Assembly (NCBI RefSeq): GCF_963576675.1
Contig: NC_088913.1
Location: 12,847,001-12,911,000, forward strand
DNA from: Euphorbia lathyris
Lineage: Eukaryota; Streptophyta; Magnoliopsida; Malpighiales; Euphorbiaceae
Length of the DNA: 64,000 bases
Reading direction: 5' to 3'
Shown here: positions 11,116 to 21,650 of the stretch, piece by piece
How positions within the stretch are numbered: position 1 is the first letter of the stretch
Layout: every line of letters begins with the position of its first letter
The notes under the pieces: generated by a model
What the model was told of the DNA's origin: nothing
What the model saw: only the letters and a program-made list of their open reading frames with translations
The model's database searches: none
Position numbers and translations under genes: made by a program

Positions 11116-12014
11116 CAGTGGCGAATACAGAATTACTCGGTTGGGGAGGCCGATTTTATACGTACGTTCGCAAAAAAAAAAAAAAAAATCCTAAATCGAA
11201 CTTGCTCATTTTTTTTTTGTATATATGCATATTATATTTTGAATGGTCAAGAACCATTTTTTAAGTATTAATGTACAATTTCTCAAAATTAAGCTCTCGT
11301 TTAATAGTCCTAACATATAAAAAAAAATTAGATTTAGGGAGGGCTGAACAGGTAATTTTTTTTTTAAAAAAAATTGATTTCAAAGGGCCTACCAGGCAAA
11401 AAAAAATTAATAAGAGGCCTAACATAATAAACAAATTAGAAATTTGGATTGATGCAGGGGGGCTGGTTAGGGACGACAATGGCAGGTGGGTGATTGGCTT
11501 CGCCCATAACATTGGGAAATGTTCCTCGTTTGAGGCCGAGCTTTGGGGCCTGATTTCTGGGCTGAGGATAGCTAGGAAGCACGGTTGCTGGAAGATCGAG
11601 ATTGAATCGGATTGCGCAGAAGTGGTGAACTTTGTTCTTAAGGCTTGCCCCATTCATCATCCCTTGAAGGCGCTTATTCGTAAGATCCAATCCAAGTGCT
11701 GATGGATCAGTTTGAGGATGCTCGCCTGACCCACATTTATAGGGAGCGAAACCGTTGTGCAGACATGCTTGCTGCTGAAGCCTTTAATTTCCCGATCGGG
11801 GTGCACACCTTGCATCAAGTCTCGACCAAGGTCACCGAACTGCTGCATGCTGATTTTTTAGGAGTTTATCTCCCCCATTTTAGGGGAGGGGGCTAATTCA
11901 ATACTCGATATTTTTTTTTCTTTTACGACAGGGGGGGCCCGAAACTACCCGGGGTCAAGGTGGTTCCGGCGGCCGGAGGGGCCCGGGCTCCTAGGCCCCC
12001 TGTCTACGCCCATG
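11116..12014. mobile_element. hAT-like non-autonomous element carrying a LINE fragment
   Basis: Terminal sequences CAGTGGCGAATACAG (left) and CATGGGCGTAGACAG (reverse complement of the right end) agree at 11 of 15 positions. The flanks are TCTATTGG (11108-11115) and CCTATTGG (12015-12022), an 8-bp duplication with one change. Both features fit hAT. No transposase is present. The interior holds an RNase H piece of a LINE and, near the right end, a GC-rich 'ggcccgggctcctaggcccc' segment. Confidence 0.8.
11445..11893 (+). pseudogene. LINE RNase H fragment inside the hAT-like element
   Basis: Two plus-strand frames give the RVT_3/RNase H order: GGLVRDDNGRWVIGFAHNIG, then SSFEAELWGLISGLRIA (catalytic Glu), KIEIESDCAEVV (Asp), and after a frameshift near 11690 THIYRERNRCADMLAAEA. 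The first strand of the domain and everything upstream are missing. The fragment is oriented opposite to the LINE inside the neighbouring hAT-like element at 13.2-15.5 kb. Confidence 0.8.
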
Positions 12015-12490
12015 CCTATTGGCCCCCTGGACTTGCTTACGATATCCATTTGTCTCATGAACTCGTTTAAAGTGATATACATTGCAATTTGTCTAACTCT
12101 GTAAAAAAAATTCAAAACTTAAAACATAAAGACCTACTTCGTAATTCTAAGTCTTTAAAACAAATTAACTTTCTATTTTGTACATATAGTGGTTTTATAG
12201 ATTTAGTGATTTAATTAGATATTTTAAGGAAATTTAAAAGCTAACGAAACACCATATAAATTCAGGAGGACAAACAAACTTTTTAAACAAGTTGAGGGCA
12301 ACAAATGTAGTGATCGATTTCTAATTAAGCAATGTTATATCTAACATTTAAACACATATCATCTCCTTTCTAGGATTACAAAACACACTTTAATAAAAAA
12401 GAATTATTTGGTAGAAGATCTTTTGAGAAATGATATATTACATATTCAAAATTGAACAATAAATAAAAACTCTTTTTTATATAAACTTTA

Positions 12491-13024
12491 GGGGTATTTT
12501 ATCAATTTTTACATTATGGCCACTCAACTTCATTTCTTCCTGGTATGGTCACTGAACTTTACACTTTTTAACACCGGTAGCTACTCAATTTTAACTAACT
12601 TCTCAAAATGACCGTTAACGATCGTTAATAACCTCAAAATGAAAATATTCAAGAATTAAAGTTGTTCAGAACGACATTTACCATGAAACCACCTTTTTTA
12701 TTTTCAAAAATCACATTTTTTGGAGTTTTCTCTCTCTAAAAATTCACTTTCACTCTCCTAACCAAACACCACCTAAATGACCCCAAAATGAAAATTTTCA
12801 AGAATTAAAGTTTCTTAGAATATCATTAATGCTTTGGATTTTTTATTTTTAGCCGTCAATGGTCGTTCTGAGACATTAAGTGGCCACCAGTGTTAAAACG
12901 TGTAAAGTTCAGTGGTCATACCGGGAAGAAATGAAGTTCAGTGGCCATAATGTGAAAATTGGTAAAATTCAGTGACCATAATGTGAAAATTGGTAAAATT
13001 CAGTGGCCATAGGTGTAATTGACC
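12491..13024. mobile_element. MULE-type MITE with 9-bp target-site duplication
   Basis: The element is 534 bp. It is flanked by TAAACTTTA on both sides (12482-12490 and 13025-13033), and the two ends are inverted copies ('acattatggccactcaactt' near the left, its complement near the right). The right arm holds an extra tandem copy of about 37 bp around 12945-13000. No ORF. The interior words 'caagaattaaagtt' and 'aaccaaacacca' also occur in the elements at 20.5, 42.8 and 49.9 kb, so all belong to one family. Confidence 0.85.
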
Positions 13025-13654
13025 CTAAACTTTAGCCTAGAAACTTTAGAGGGTTTCCAGCAATTCCGCGGTAGGATCGGTGGCTTCTTCGTCTATCTCA
13101 TCCTGGATGAAAACGCTATTCTCCTTGTGTTTTGTTGATCAATGTGCTTTTTTTTTTTCCGCCTATTCAATGTTTCCAATGGTCTCATTTGTAGGAGTAG
13201 CACCATTTCTTATTTCTTTTACAGTGAAGGACGGGTAGTGTCAGGGCCGGTCCTGATAATTTAGGGGCCCTAGACAAAATAAGCAGTAAGGACCCTTTAA
13301 TATAAAATTTATGATTTAGGGTTCTTATAGAAAATATAAGAAACAACTACACTTTCTCCGATAAACATGTTCCGTAGGAATCTCATACAGAACGTAAAAT
13401 GTTATAGGAGATTTTTGGAGAGAAGATTCCCTCCATAACTTACCTACAAAATAATTGTTTATCCTACGTATTTATTTGTATGAGTTAAATAATAATAATA
13501 TATATTTTAGAAAAACTTTTCTCTTTTAATTTGAAATAAAAATTAGTGATGATAAAATTACACACATTAATTATTTACAGCGGTATTATTAATTTTTTTA
13601 GATTTATTGTTATTATTGATATTGTTTTTGTTGCTTTTTATTATTATTATTATT

Positions 13655-15204
13655 TTTTTTGGTAGAAAAGGAAAAGAAAAACGAATAACAACAAACTACC
13701 CAGGAATTAGCCTAGGGAAGCTAACCCCAATCCTATCTTCTAAGAGAAGATGAGAGATGAAACTAGGGGAAACAGGAAGGGTAGTAACGCCTAACGTCCC
13801 TTCATGGCCCGCCGCCGCCAAGCGATCAGCAACACGATTCTGCTCTCTAAAAATGTGTCTGAACTCTACGAACTCAAAGGAGGAGCAAAGCCTTATAATA
13901 GCTTTGATGAGGTTGCGACTGTTAAGACCCATAGAATGATTCTCAGAAATCATTTTGATTGCTTCCAAATTATCAGACTGCACAGAGAGCCTCTTAACAC
14001 CCAGCCTTTTAGCAAGATTGATTCCAGTAAGAATAGCCCAGAGCTCCGCAGAAAAGGAAGATCCCAACCCTAAATTCTGGGAGAACCCAGAAAGCCAGAC
14101 GCCCCCTACATCTCTAAGCACACCTCCAGCCGCAATCTTACCGTTACTGAGGCAGGAACCATCAGTATTCAGCTTCACAACCCCCTCTCTTGACCTGCTC
14201 CATCCCACGAGATGGACATCACAACACTGAGAGGCTCTGGCAAGAGACTCTCCTTTGAAACTATCGATAATAGAGAAAAGTTTTTTCGAGAAGAAATCAG
14301 CTAAGTTTGTCATAAAAACAGTTTTATCTCCAAAAATCTCCTCGTTTCTCCATTTCCAAACTTGGTGACAGATAATAGCAAAGAAAATGTCACCATGCTC
14401 CATGTATGGAAGCAACTTTCCTCTAACACCATCAGAGAACCAGTCGACCTCAGAATGTGCCATGAAGGAAGAGAAAATATGGTGTGGGAGAATTTTCCTC
14501 CAAACCTCTTTACTATTAGAGCAATCTCTAAGAGCATGGCACAAAGTCTCAATATGGCCTCTGCATCTACTGCAAGCTCCAGAATCAGCCAAGTGCCTTC
14601 TGTGCCTATCCGAATTAGTAAGAAGCCTGTCTTTAACGCCCAGCCACAGGAAACTCCTAATACGGAAAGGAACTTTAAGGGTCCAAATCGACTTCCACAC
14701 ATCCGAGGGAGGATCAGATCTAAAGAGAGAGAAAGCTTCAAAGGCCGATTTGCAAGAATAAACTCCATTGTTAGTCAGCGCCCAACAGTGCCTATCCAAG
14801 TCTTCCTCTTGATTACTCACCTTCACTCCCCGCATTCTAAGGAGAGTCTCAAGGCTAAAGAAAGTATCAAACTTTGACCAGATCCAGTCCCCTTCCGAGT
14901 CAACCACATCGGCAATCCTCCAGTTGCGTATATCACTAGGCGGGGGGGAAGAACACACCTCAATTAACGGTTTATCCCCAATCCAGTTATCAAACCAGAA
15001 ACTAATGGACTTACCATTCCCCACCTCCAGGCCAACTCCCAAGCAGAACTCATCAAACACAGCACTAAGTCCTTTCCAGAGGAAGGAACAATTAGCAACT
15101 CTCTCTTTCGGGCCCCCGAAGATTTTGTCTTTCCGATACTTACCACAAAGGAGGCGAACCCAAAGAGAGGAGGGGTTTTGCCACATACGCCAAAGGAGTT
15201 TCAT
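13655..15204 (-). mobile_element. 5'-truncated LINE inserted in the hAT-like element
   Basis: It is the 3' 1.5 kb of a plant LINE ORF2, with an A/T-rich tail on the low-coordinate side (the T-run at 13640-13662 on the plus strand). The 5' end is truncated within the region downstream of RT. Target-site duplications were not resolved because the tail lies in T-rich host sequence. Confidence 0.8.
13696..15204 (-). CDS. LINE ORF2 C-terminal part: zf-RVT plus RNase H, frame intact
   Basis: An uninterrupted 502-codon frame. Residues 60-85 carry LEVGNGKSISFWFDNWIG. The zf-RVT region spans about 165-250 (IWTLKVPFRIRSFLWLGVKD, CSRC, ETLCHALRDCSNSKEVW). RNase H spans about 340-475, with KLNTDGS (first Asp), SSFSAELWAILTGINLA (Glu), LSVQSDNLEAI (Asp) and FREQNRVADRLAAAG. 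The RT domain is missing because the insertion is 5'-truncated, so the apparent start Met is an internal residue of ORF2. The lack of stops or frameshifts marks this as younger than the LINE at 0.6-4.9 kb. It is not a host gene. Confidence 0.8.
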   Translation of the reverse strand: MKLLWRMWQNPSSLWVRLLCGKYRKDKIFGGPKERVANCSFLWKGLSAVFDEFCLGVGLEVGNGKSISFWFDNWIGDKPLIEVCSSPPPSDIRNWRIADVVDSEGDWIWSKFDTFFSLETLLRMRGVKVSNQEEDLDRHCWALTNNGVYSCKSAFEAFSLFRSDPPSDVWKSIWTLKVPFRIRSFLWLGVKDRLLTNSDRHRRHLADSGACSRCRGHIETLCHALRDCSNSKEVWRKILPHHIFSSFMAHSEVDWFSDGVRGKLLPYMEHGDIFFAIICHQVWKWRNEEIFGDKTVFMTNLADFFSKKLFSIIDSFKGESLARASQCCDVHLVGWSRSREGVVKLNTDGSCLSNGKIAAGGVLRDVGGVWLSGFSQNLGLGSSFSAELWAILTGINLAKRLGVKRLSVQSDNLEAIKMISENHSMGLNSRNLIKAIIRLCSSFEFVEFRHIFREQNRVADRLAAAGHEGTLGVTTLPVSPSFISHLLLEDRIGVSFPRLIPG

Positions 15205-15541
15205 TAAATTTTAAATTGATTTTTATTCATGTAATTGCATAAATTAATTTTTAATTTTCAAATTAAGGTAATAAAACGAAACTTCTTTTAAAATGAAACT
15301 TGCATTCTTATCCTTAACTACCCAAATCATTTGTATATTAAAGATTATAGAGGCGCGTATCGAACCTATGCTCTCTTTAGTCAAAGAATAAGGTAATACC
15401 ATTCTACTACTTTGAATTTATTTATTATACTTAAAACATAAGCAATTTATGTACTCTATTTTTTCTTGGGCCCCCCTCCCGACCATGGGCCCTAGGCCGG
15501 CGCACCCCGGACCTAGGCCCAGGGCCGGCCCTGAGTAGTGT

Positions 15542-15671
15542 TTCAGTTTATGCTCACTGCATCAAATGATGAAGTACTGAGATTGGCCGATATGGGCTTC
15601 ACGGAGATGTCTGGCCTGCACCAAGAACGGTCCTGTATATATACTCTAACAATCAAATTAGAGATAAGAGC

Positions 15672-15702
<31 letters not shown>

Positions 15703-15890
15703 GAGAGAGAGTTTTTTGAACTCCTTACTTAAAGGCCCTAACGATGTACTTATAGGTACGGAAGGTCTTAAATGCCCTTAGAACCGACTCATCTATTGGT
15801 GATGGGTCCGGGTCTTCTTTCCCTATTTAGAATCTTGAGGTTGGGCTTTTGTGGGGATAAACCATTTGTAGGTTGGAGGTTGATGTATTT
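15542..15890. other. Intergenic; microsatellite, no gene
   Basis: It holds a short (AT)n run at about 15672-15695 followed by a (GA)n stretch. Nothing else was recognised. Confidence 0.6.
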
Positions 15891-15891
15891 A

Positions 15892-16109
15892 GGTTCTGTT
15901 TGTTTTACCTGCTGTTTGCTGTTACTGTTCCCTGTTTGCTATTTGAAAATGTTGGTTTTCCAAAAAAACAGAGATTCCCTGCTTTTATAAAAATTTACTT
16001 TTCAGCTATAGAAGGCAAAGAGGAGGTGTCTAACCAAACACCTAAAACTCTCATTTTCAAAGTGAAAAGGCAAATAGAAGGTCAAAAAGCAGCAACGAAA
16101 CACCCCTTA
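15892..16109. repeat. hAT-like MITE ('gtttgttttac' family), copy 1
   Basis: The left end reads 'ctgtttgttttacctgctg' and the right end is an inverted match ('aacgaaacaccccttag'). A close relative sits at 28396-28587. No ORF. The TSD was not resolved. Confidence 0.6.
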
Positions 16110-16277
16110 GACTCATTTGGCAACTCCTCAATTTGAAGGTAGTTTGAGAATTTTTAACCTCTAAGTACTTAAAAAGAACTTTTTAGTGCTTCAAATTACC
16201 TTACCCTAAGTTGGGCTTAGTCCTTTTCATTAATAGGACTGAAATGAAAAAATGTGTACGAGGTGTGAGATTACAAG

Positions 16278-16799
16278 TAGGATGGAAACGGGTAGGGTAC
16301 CCGCGGGTAGTGTCCATCCCATTCCTTAGCCTTTTATTTTTTAATTATCCGTACCCGTCCCATTACCTTAACGGGTATACTTTTTGCATCCCATACCATT
16401 CCCATTTAATTCACGGATACCCGCGGGTATCCTTACCCGTTAATAATTAATAAGTAAAATAAAAAATATTACAAATTTAACATAGTATAAATTTAATAAT
16501 TCATCAATCTAAAAATTGAACAAATTGAACCTTAATCAATAAGAATAAAATAATTTAGTGGTATCACTCAATGGTTGAAAAACAAAAGTTTGGGGTTAAA
16601 ATATCACATCTTACGTCTAAAAAATAATAATCTTCCTTAATATATAAAAACGTTATAATGGATAACGGGTACCGAGTACTCTAGGGGGTATTCCCATACC
16701 CATCCCATTACCCTAACGGGTAATGGTTTTGATCCCATACCCGTCCCATACCATTTTATACAGGGTACAGGTAGTCCCTAGTATCTGTTGCCATCCCTG
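16278..16799. mobile_element. hAT-like MITE, 522 bp, perfect 8-bp TSD
   Basis: Flanked by ATTACAAG on both sides (16270-16277 and 16800-16807). The ends are inverted: 'taggatggaaacgggtag' against 'cagggatggcaacagat' (complement of the right end). The interior is rich in 'acccgcgggtac'-type words typical of this MITE class. The duplicated segment at 28.6 kb has a single 'attacagg' at the same place, which is the empty site. Confidence 0.9.
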
Positions 16800-17164
16800 A
16801 TTACAAGATCCCAATGGCACAAAAGAAGATGCTTGATGTGAAAATGTCTTTGTTGTGTAAGAGTCAGATCACACCAAATAGAGAATAATATAAAGTGGAA
16901 CCATCTAAATCATTGAAGTTTAAGTACTGTCTTCACTGGATTTTTTTTTAATAAAAAATTATTGAACTCAATTTATGATTGTAATAAAGTTATTTCAGGT
17001 AATTTATATACAAAAATTCATTAAAATGTTAACGTGTTACAAAAGACAGTTGGTAGTTGCATATAATCGGTTAACCAATCCATTAGAAAAAATTATCGAT
17101 AAGTTAACATCGCTTAACATGTATTTCAATCGGTTAATCAATAATAACTGTTAATAAAAATAGG

Positions 17165-17512
17165 TATAATATCTATTTGGCTTCCAAACTAAGGTTTTAA
17201 AGTCAATTAGGATTTTAAACTATCAATACTATCAATTAGGTCTCTGAATTAAGCAAAAATCATCAATTGAAGCCTCATCGAAAATCATTCAGTTGAACAG
17301 TTTCATACATTTTTTTGTCAAACCTATTTTGAACTAACACAACGATTATTATTATCTATATCAAATAGTCACAGTTTCTGATTTTAGGATAGGATGAAGA
17401 TTCAATTGATGATTTTTACTTAGTTCAGGGACCTGATTGATAATTTTGATATTTTAAGGTCCTAATTGGCTTTAAAACTTCTAGACTGGGGAGCTAAATG
17501 GGTTTAATGCCA
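17165..17512. repeat. MITE, about 348 bp, long inverted repeats
   Basis: The left arm ('ttaaagtcaattaggatttt', 'caattaggtctctgaatt') is an inverted copy of the right arm ('cagggacctgattgataatt', 'cctaattggctttaaaactt'). The corresponding place in the 28-29 kb duplicate lacks it. No ORF. The superfamily was not resolved. Confidence 0.7.
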
Positions 17513-18135
17513 TAAAAATATTTATTCTATAATTATTCGCTCTAAAATTAATATTTAAATATTGAATAATAATATTAAAATTTAAATTCAATTAAAAGAA
17601 CTTTTTTTAAAAAACTTAAACAAATAAATTTGAAGTTTTTAACTTAAAAATTAAATATATATGTTTATATAGATGATCGATTAATTTTTCGATTTAAGTT
17701 AAATATCGATTTTTAAAATAATATATATTAATTTAGCGATTTTGGTTGATTTAGAGGGTGTTTGTTTTAGCTTTTCGGAGGAGCGTTTAGCGTTTCACTT
17801 CAAACCGCAAAAAAATATAGTGTTTGGTTAGGTTTATATAACCGCAGCATTTAGCATTTTTTCTGGAATCTGCAGCGTTTTGGAGCGTTTCACGAAAAGC
17901 TCTTATTTGGAGCTTTTCATAAACAGCTGTTTGTAGTTATTTGTTATTGACAAAATTATCATTTTTTTTATTAAAGACTGGTTAACGAGGAGGAGCCGAA
18001 GACGGACATCCCAGCAATGCTGGCACCCCCGACCTCAACCCCATGACCCCCGAACCAATATTATTAAAAGAAAAAATAAAAAAAAATCCGAATACAAAAG
18101 AATGAAAGAGAAGAGAAAAAAAATACAGAACATGA

Positions 18136-18668
18136 TTAAGAGAAACGGTAAGAGCACCATCCTCCCCTATTGTGAAGAAAAGCCGATTCACAGAAGCCCG
18201 GTATATCATCCCACCACGTAAAACTAGTAGCCGTCCGACCAAAGTTTGCAAGCGAGTCAGCAACCTGATTGCCTTCTCGAAAAATATGAGAAATAACACA
18301 GTTCATTGCTTCAACCTGTGTCAAACAGTTTAACCAATTCTGTCTAATTATCCAAGGAACCGATGTGGATTTGGTTTTCATCATCTGCACTACATACATA
18401 GAGTCACTTTCAATCCAAATCTTCCGCCAACCTTTGTTGTAAGCCAAATCAATAGCATGAACAGCCGCAGACAACTCAGCAAGGAAGGCAAACGAACTGG
18501 CGATTGGAAAAGCAAATGCTCCCAGACACAAACCAGTACTTGAGCGAAAAATTCCACCGCACCCGGCCGGTCCAGGGGAACCCGATACAGAGGCATCAGT
18601 GTTAACCTTCGTCCAATCCCTCGGAGGAGGCTGCCAAACAACCGAGATGATTCACGGCCCTTTAGCAA
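18136..18668 (-). pseudogene. LINE RNase H domain, one frameshift
   Basis: Two overlapping minus-strand frames cover the domain. The upstream frame carries the first part after a WQPPPRDW-like lead. The 18136-18531 frame has SSFAFLAELSAAVHAIDLA (Glu), KIWIESDSMYVVQMM (Asp) and ISHIFREGNQVADSLANFG. A shift between 18530 and 18600 breaks the ORF. Confidence 0.75.
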
Positions 18669-19440
18669 GCCTTTTAGGAATCCCGAGCTCTCTCAAAATT
18701 TGTGTTTCTACTAACGAATTCCATGTAGTACCCCGACTCATGTGAGAAGATTCTCTCAAGGCTCTCCAAATGCGTCTTAAAACCATTACTGTTTCCGGTT
18801 TTTCATCCTCAAAAATGCATCTATTCCGAGTAATCCACAATGCCCAAATAGAATTTCCAATTGCAGCTGCCCATAATTCAAAAATTTGCGAGCTAAAACG
18901 CTGAACTATGGCATCACTTATGAGAGCTTTAAGTGTCGAGCTTGTGTTGATCTGACGTCCAAATAATGAGCTAATACCTTGCCAGATAATTCTAGCAAAC
19001 GGACAAGTGACGAAAAGATGATCAATTGATTCCACATCAGACAAACATAAGCTACAACGCGAGACAATAAAACATCCACGTAATCTCAGCTTGTCGTGAG
19101 TAGGCAGATAGCCGAGATAGGCACGCCATGCGACCAATGAATGTGCAGGAGGAATGCACGGATGTCGAAGTAAACGACACCATTGTTGCTGATCAACCGG
19201 ATCCCTAAGCCAAGCATACAACAATTTAACAGTAAGAACCCCACCCATAGCAGGCTTCCACACGCAATTATCCTCCGTGTCCTTTCCACGCTTAATGCAT
19301 CGAACCCTATCCTCAACTTCTGAAGGAAGCACAGGCAGGTTATTCCAACTATCTCCATCCAGATAATTTTCAACCGAATCCGAACAAGAACGTTGTTGTC
19401 GAGCAGTTAACCCAACCTGAGCAGCCAGTGAGGGACACAT
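18652..19440 (-). pseudogene. LINE zf-RVT region
   Basis: A 262-codon frame with NCVWKPAMGGVLTVKLLYAW, PPAHSLVAWRAYLGYLPTHD, CSLC and SIDHLFVTCPFARIIWQGI, the zf-RVT signature, followed by a linker rich in Trp and Arg (WAAAIGNSIWALWITRNRCIF). It ends where the RNase H lead begins. Truncated at its 5' end. Confidence 0.8.
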
Positions 19441-19587
19441 CCATGTTTATTCTTTAACATTATTTATATTTCTACAACATAATTACCGGAAGAACAAGGT
19501 TTTATTGCGTTCAATAATTTTTTTATTTTTTATATAGATTATTTTTTATTAATTTATGTAACGCATTTTTTATTTTATAACAGGATA

Positions 19588-20000
19588 GAGTGCAAAAATA
19601 CCTCTAACATTTATAGATAGGAGCAATTTTACCTTTAACGTCTAAAATGGTGCAATTATACTCCTAATATTGGCAGCCAAAATCAATTTTACCCCTAACA
19701 TTGACAAGTTGGGTCAATTTGAAAAATAATAACTGAACTTTTTATACAAGTTGAGAGAGCTATCAGAACACTTTGAAAGTGCAGGAAGTTCAGGGGGCAA
19801 ATGATGTATTAAGCCAATAAGAAATAAAAATATATATATAGATATTCTAATAATATTTGAAATTGACCCAACTTGTCGATGTTAGGGGTAAAATTGCTTT
19901 TAGCTGGCAGCGTTATGGGTAAAATTACATCATTTTAGACGTTAAGAATAAAATTATTCCTAGTTGTAAATATTATGGACATTTTTTCACATTTTCCTTT
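19588..20000. repeat. MITE ('ggggtaaaatt' family)
   Basis: The arms are inverted ('aggagcaattttacc' and 'aaatcaattttacccctaac' against 'gttaggggtaaaattgc'). A related element lies at 33690-33960. The centre (19740-19830) holds a smaller foreign-looking piece ending 'gatgtattaagcc', similar to the end of the MITE at 41750-42228. Confidence 0.65.
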
Positions 20001-20472
20001 TTATAATTTCATCGTTGATTAATTTAAAACATGTTCATTTTAGACATTTTAAATCCGAACAGCAGCAATTCAATATAATTTTACCAAACACTAGTAATTA
20101 AACAGCTAACAGCTTACTGTAATTGCAAACAGCTAACAGCTTACTGCAACTGCAAATAGCTAACAGCAACCGCAACAACTATTAACTAACAGCTGAACCA
20201 AACGGACCCTTATTTTTCGATTTGATTTCAGAATTACATGCTGAATAATTACTAACTCATTAAACTTGTGTTGGATTCATATTATAACCGTTTCATCTTA
20301 CAAACTATGCTTAACTTGTTTTAAAATCTAAGTAATTCTTTCAATTTTCTAGCATTTTTAGCTTAACTCTATACACCAAATTTTTTAAGGGTGTCAAAAT
20401 GAGTTATAGTGTCGTAATCGAGTTATGAAATCGAGTTATATGATTTATGTTCTACATGATTATATATGAATT

Positions 20473-21244
20473 AAATTATACTTATGATCACTCAACTTTA
20501 TTTGGTTACTCAACTTTAAAACATGAGATAAAAATCACTCAACTTTATTATTTACTAATATTATGACCCCTTATGAAAAATAATGGAATAAAAAAGATTG
20601 TTGATGACTTGAATATGAAAAAGTTCAAGAATTAAAGTTGTTTATAATTACATTTATCATTGAATCGTGTTTTCGATTTTCAAAACAACCATTTTTAAAG
20701 TGTTCTCTTTAAATAATCACTTTCTGTCTCATAAGTTAACCAAACAACACCTAGATGTTAAATGTCTCACATTGGTTAATGATAGAGCTATATGTCTCCT
20801 TATATGCGTGAGACAATCATCTCTCTTAGAAGTAACTTTTAGGGCGAGTTAAACCTTTGTTTATATGGTCTCAGAGCTATGGTTCAAATGTTAGGTTGTC
20901 GCTAATATTAACTTCATGTTCCAAATTAATTAAGCATGTTAAATGACTCACATTACTTAATGAGAGAGCTATATGATTCCTTATATATGTGATGCAAATC
21001 CTCCTTTTTAGAGATATCTTTTTGAGTGAGTTATGCCTCTGTTTGCACTAAATGCTTTCAAAACTAAAAAAAAATCAAGAATTAAAGTTCATTTAGAATA
21101 TCATTTTCAGTAGAGCTGCAATCGATAGTTGCCCGTTATTAGAGTGGTCAAGGTTGAAAGGCTTTTATGTTAGTAAAACATAAAATTGAGTAATTTTTAT
21201 ATCAGTTTGAATTTGAGTGAGCATGATGTTAGTAAGTATAAAGT
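20473..21244. repeat. MULE-type MITE interrupted by a TRIM
   Basis: The arms ('atgatcactcaacttta' left, inverted at 'gagtgagcatgatgttag' right) and the core words 'caagaattaaagttg' place it in the family of 12491-13024 and 42817-43312. A 292-bp TRIM (20756-21047) sits inside at a 'caacacctaga' motif that is continuous in the relatives. Confidence 0.65.
20756..21047 (+). mobile_element. TRIM: miniature LTR element with LTRs of 110 and 111 bp
   Basis: LTR1 (20756-20865) and LTR2 (20937-21047) both begin TGTTAAATG and share 'gagagctatatg'-like and 'gagtta' blocks; LTR2 ends in CA, LTR1 in TA (mutated). Directly after LTR1 comes TGGTCTCAGAGCTATGG, one base off the canonical tRNA-iMet primer site TGGTATCAGAGC. 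The internal region is only 71 bp and noncoding. The flanks CTAGA and CTAAA are a 5-bp duplication with one change. LTR divergence is high, so this is an old insertion that would have depended on another element's proteins. Confidence 0.85.
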
Positions 21245-21382
21245 TAATCCATCACGCGTAATATATCCTTTATATACAATATAAATAAGTTCACTCTTAA
21301 AAAACTATTTACAATTATGTCAAATAATAATTTTGAATTATGTAAAATTAATAATACTAATAATACTTTTTGTCTATAAATA
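21245..21382. other. Short AT-rich host flank of the Copia element
   Basis: AT-rich DNA ending in the AAATA target-site duplication. No feature was found. Confidence 0.6.
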
Positions 21383-21622
21383 TGTGAAACAACTACAGTT
21401 CAGTTTCAATGCACTATACCACATGTGATTGTTACCACTTCTTTTATTTGTAACCATTAGATCTCAACTATCATTTTCATTCATTGATTCATAACAGAAA
21501 GATAACACCTTCTGTTATCAATTCTTCATGTATATAACCTTGCTCCTTTGCTTTACTGTATGATATAATAAGATTGATATTTCTCCATTTTATTCTCTTC
21601 AATCTAAGCTTTAGTTTTCACA
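21383..21622 (+). repeat. Copia element 1, 5' LTR
   Basis: 240 bp, TG...CA ends, with a TATATAA motif near 21533 as the likely core promoter. Confidence 0.95.
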
Positions 21623-21650
21623 TGGTATCAGAGCATTTGTAATCAACAAA

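Larger units (their letters stand above)
13242..15533. mobile_element. hAT-like non-autonomous element with a nested LINE
   Basis: It begins CAGGGCCGGTCCTG and ends with the complement of CAGGGCCGGCCCTG. The flanks are GGTAGTGT (13234-13241) and AGTAGTGT (15534-15541), an 8-bp duplication with one change. Terminal sequence and TSD length fit hAT. The element proper is about 740 bp; the rest is a LINE 3' end inserted on the minus strand. No transposase is visible. Confidence 0.85.
16113..17760 (+). repeat. Duplicated segment, copy A (partner at 28247-29130)
   Basis: Blocks such as 'ggcaactcctcaatttgaag', 'aagagtcagatcacacc', 'taatataaagtgga' and the 'aatcggttaa' run recur in the same order and orientation at 28247-29130. 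Copy A contains two insertions missing from copy B: the hAT-like element at 16278-16799 and the MITE at 17165-17512. No gene was found in either copy. Confidence 0.75.
17979..19440 (-). mobile_element. 5'-truncated LINE
   Basis: Minus strand: zf-RVT, then RNase H, then a 3' UTR whose end ('gttaaccagtctttaat') closely matches the end of the plus-strand LINE fragment at 27275-27731, so both belong to one family. RT and upstream parts are missing. Confidence 0.8.
17754..20212. mobile_element. hAT-like element split by a LINE and a MITE
   Basis: The left end 'ggtgtttgttttagc' and the complement of the right end 'ggtccgtttggttcagc' are terminal inverted repeats of the class that contains many 'cagctaacagc'-like words (20105-20190). 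The original element was about 600 bp. A minus-strand LINE (17979-19440) and a MITE (19588-20000) inserted later. No TSD could be matched with certainty. Confidence 0.55.

Noticed and set aside
14362..14877. Plus-strand 171-codon frame
   Set aside because: Exactly antisense to the LINE zf-RVT/RNase H frame, which has clear domain motifs.
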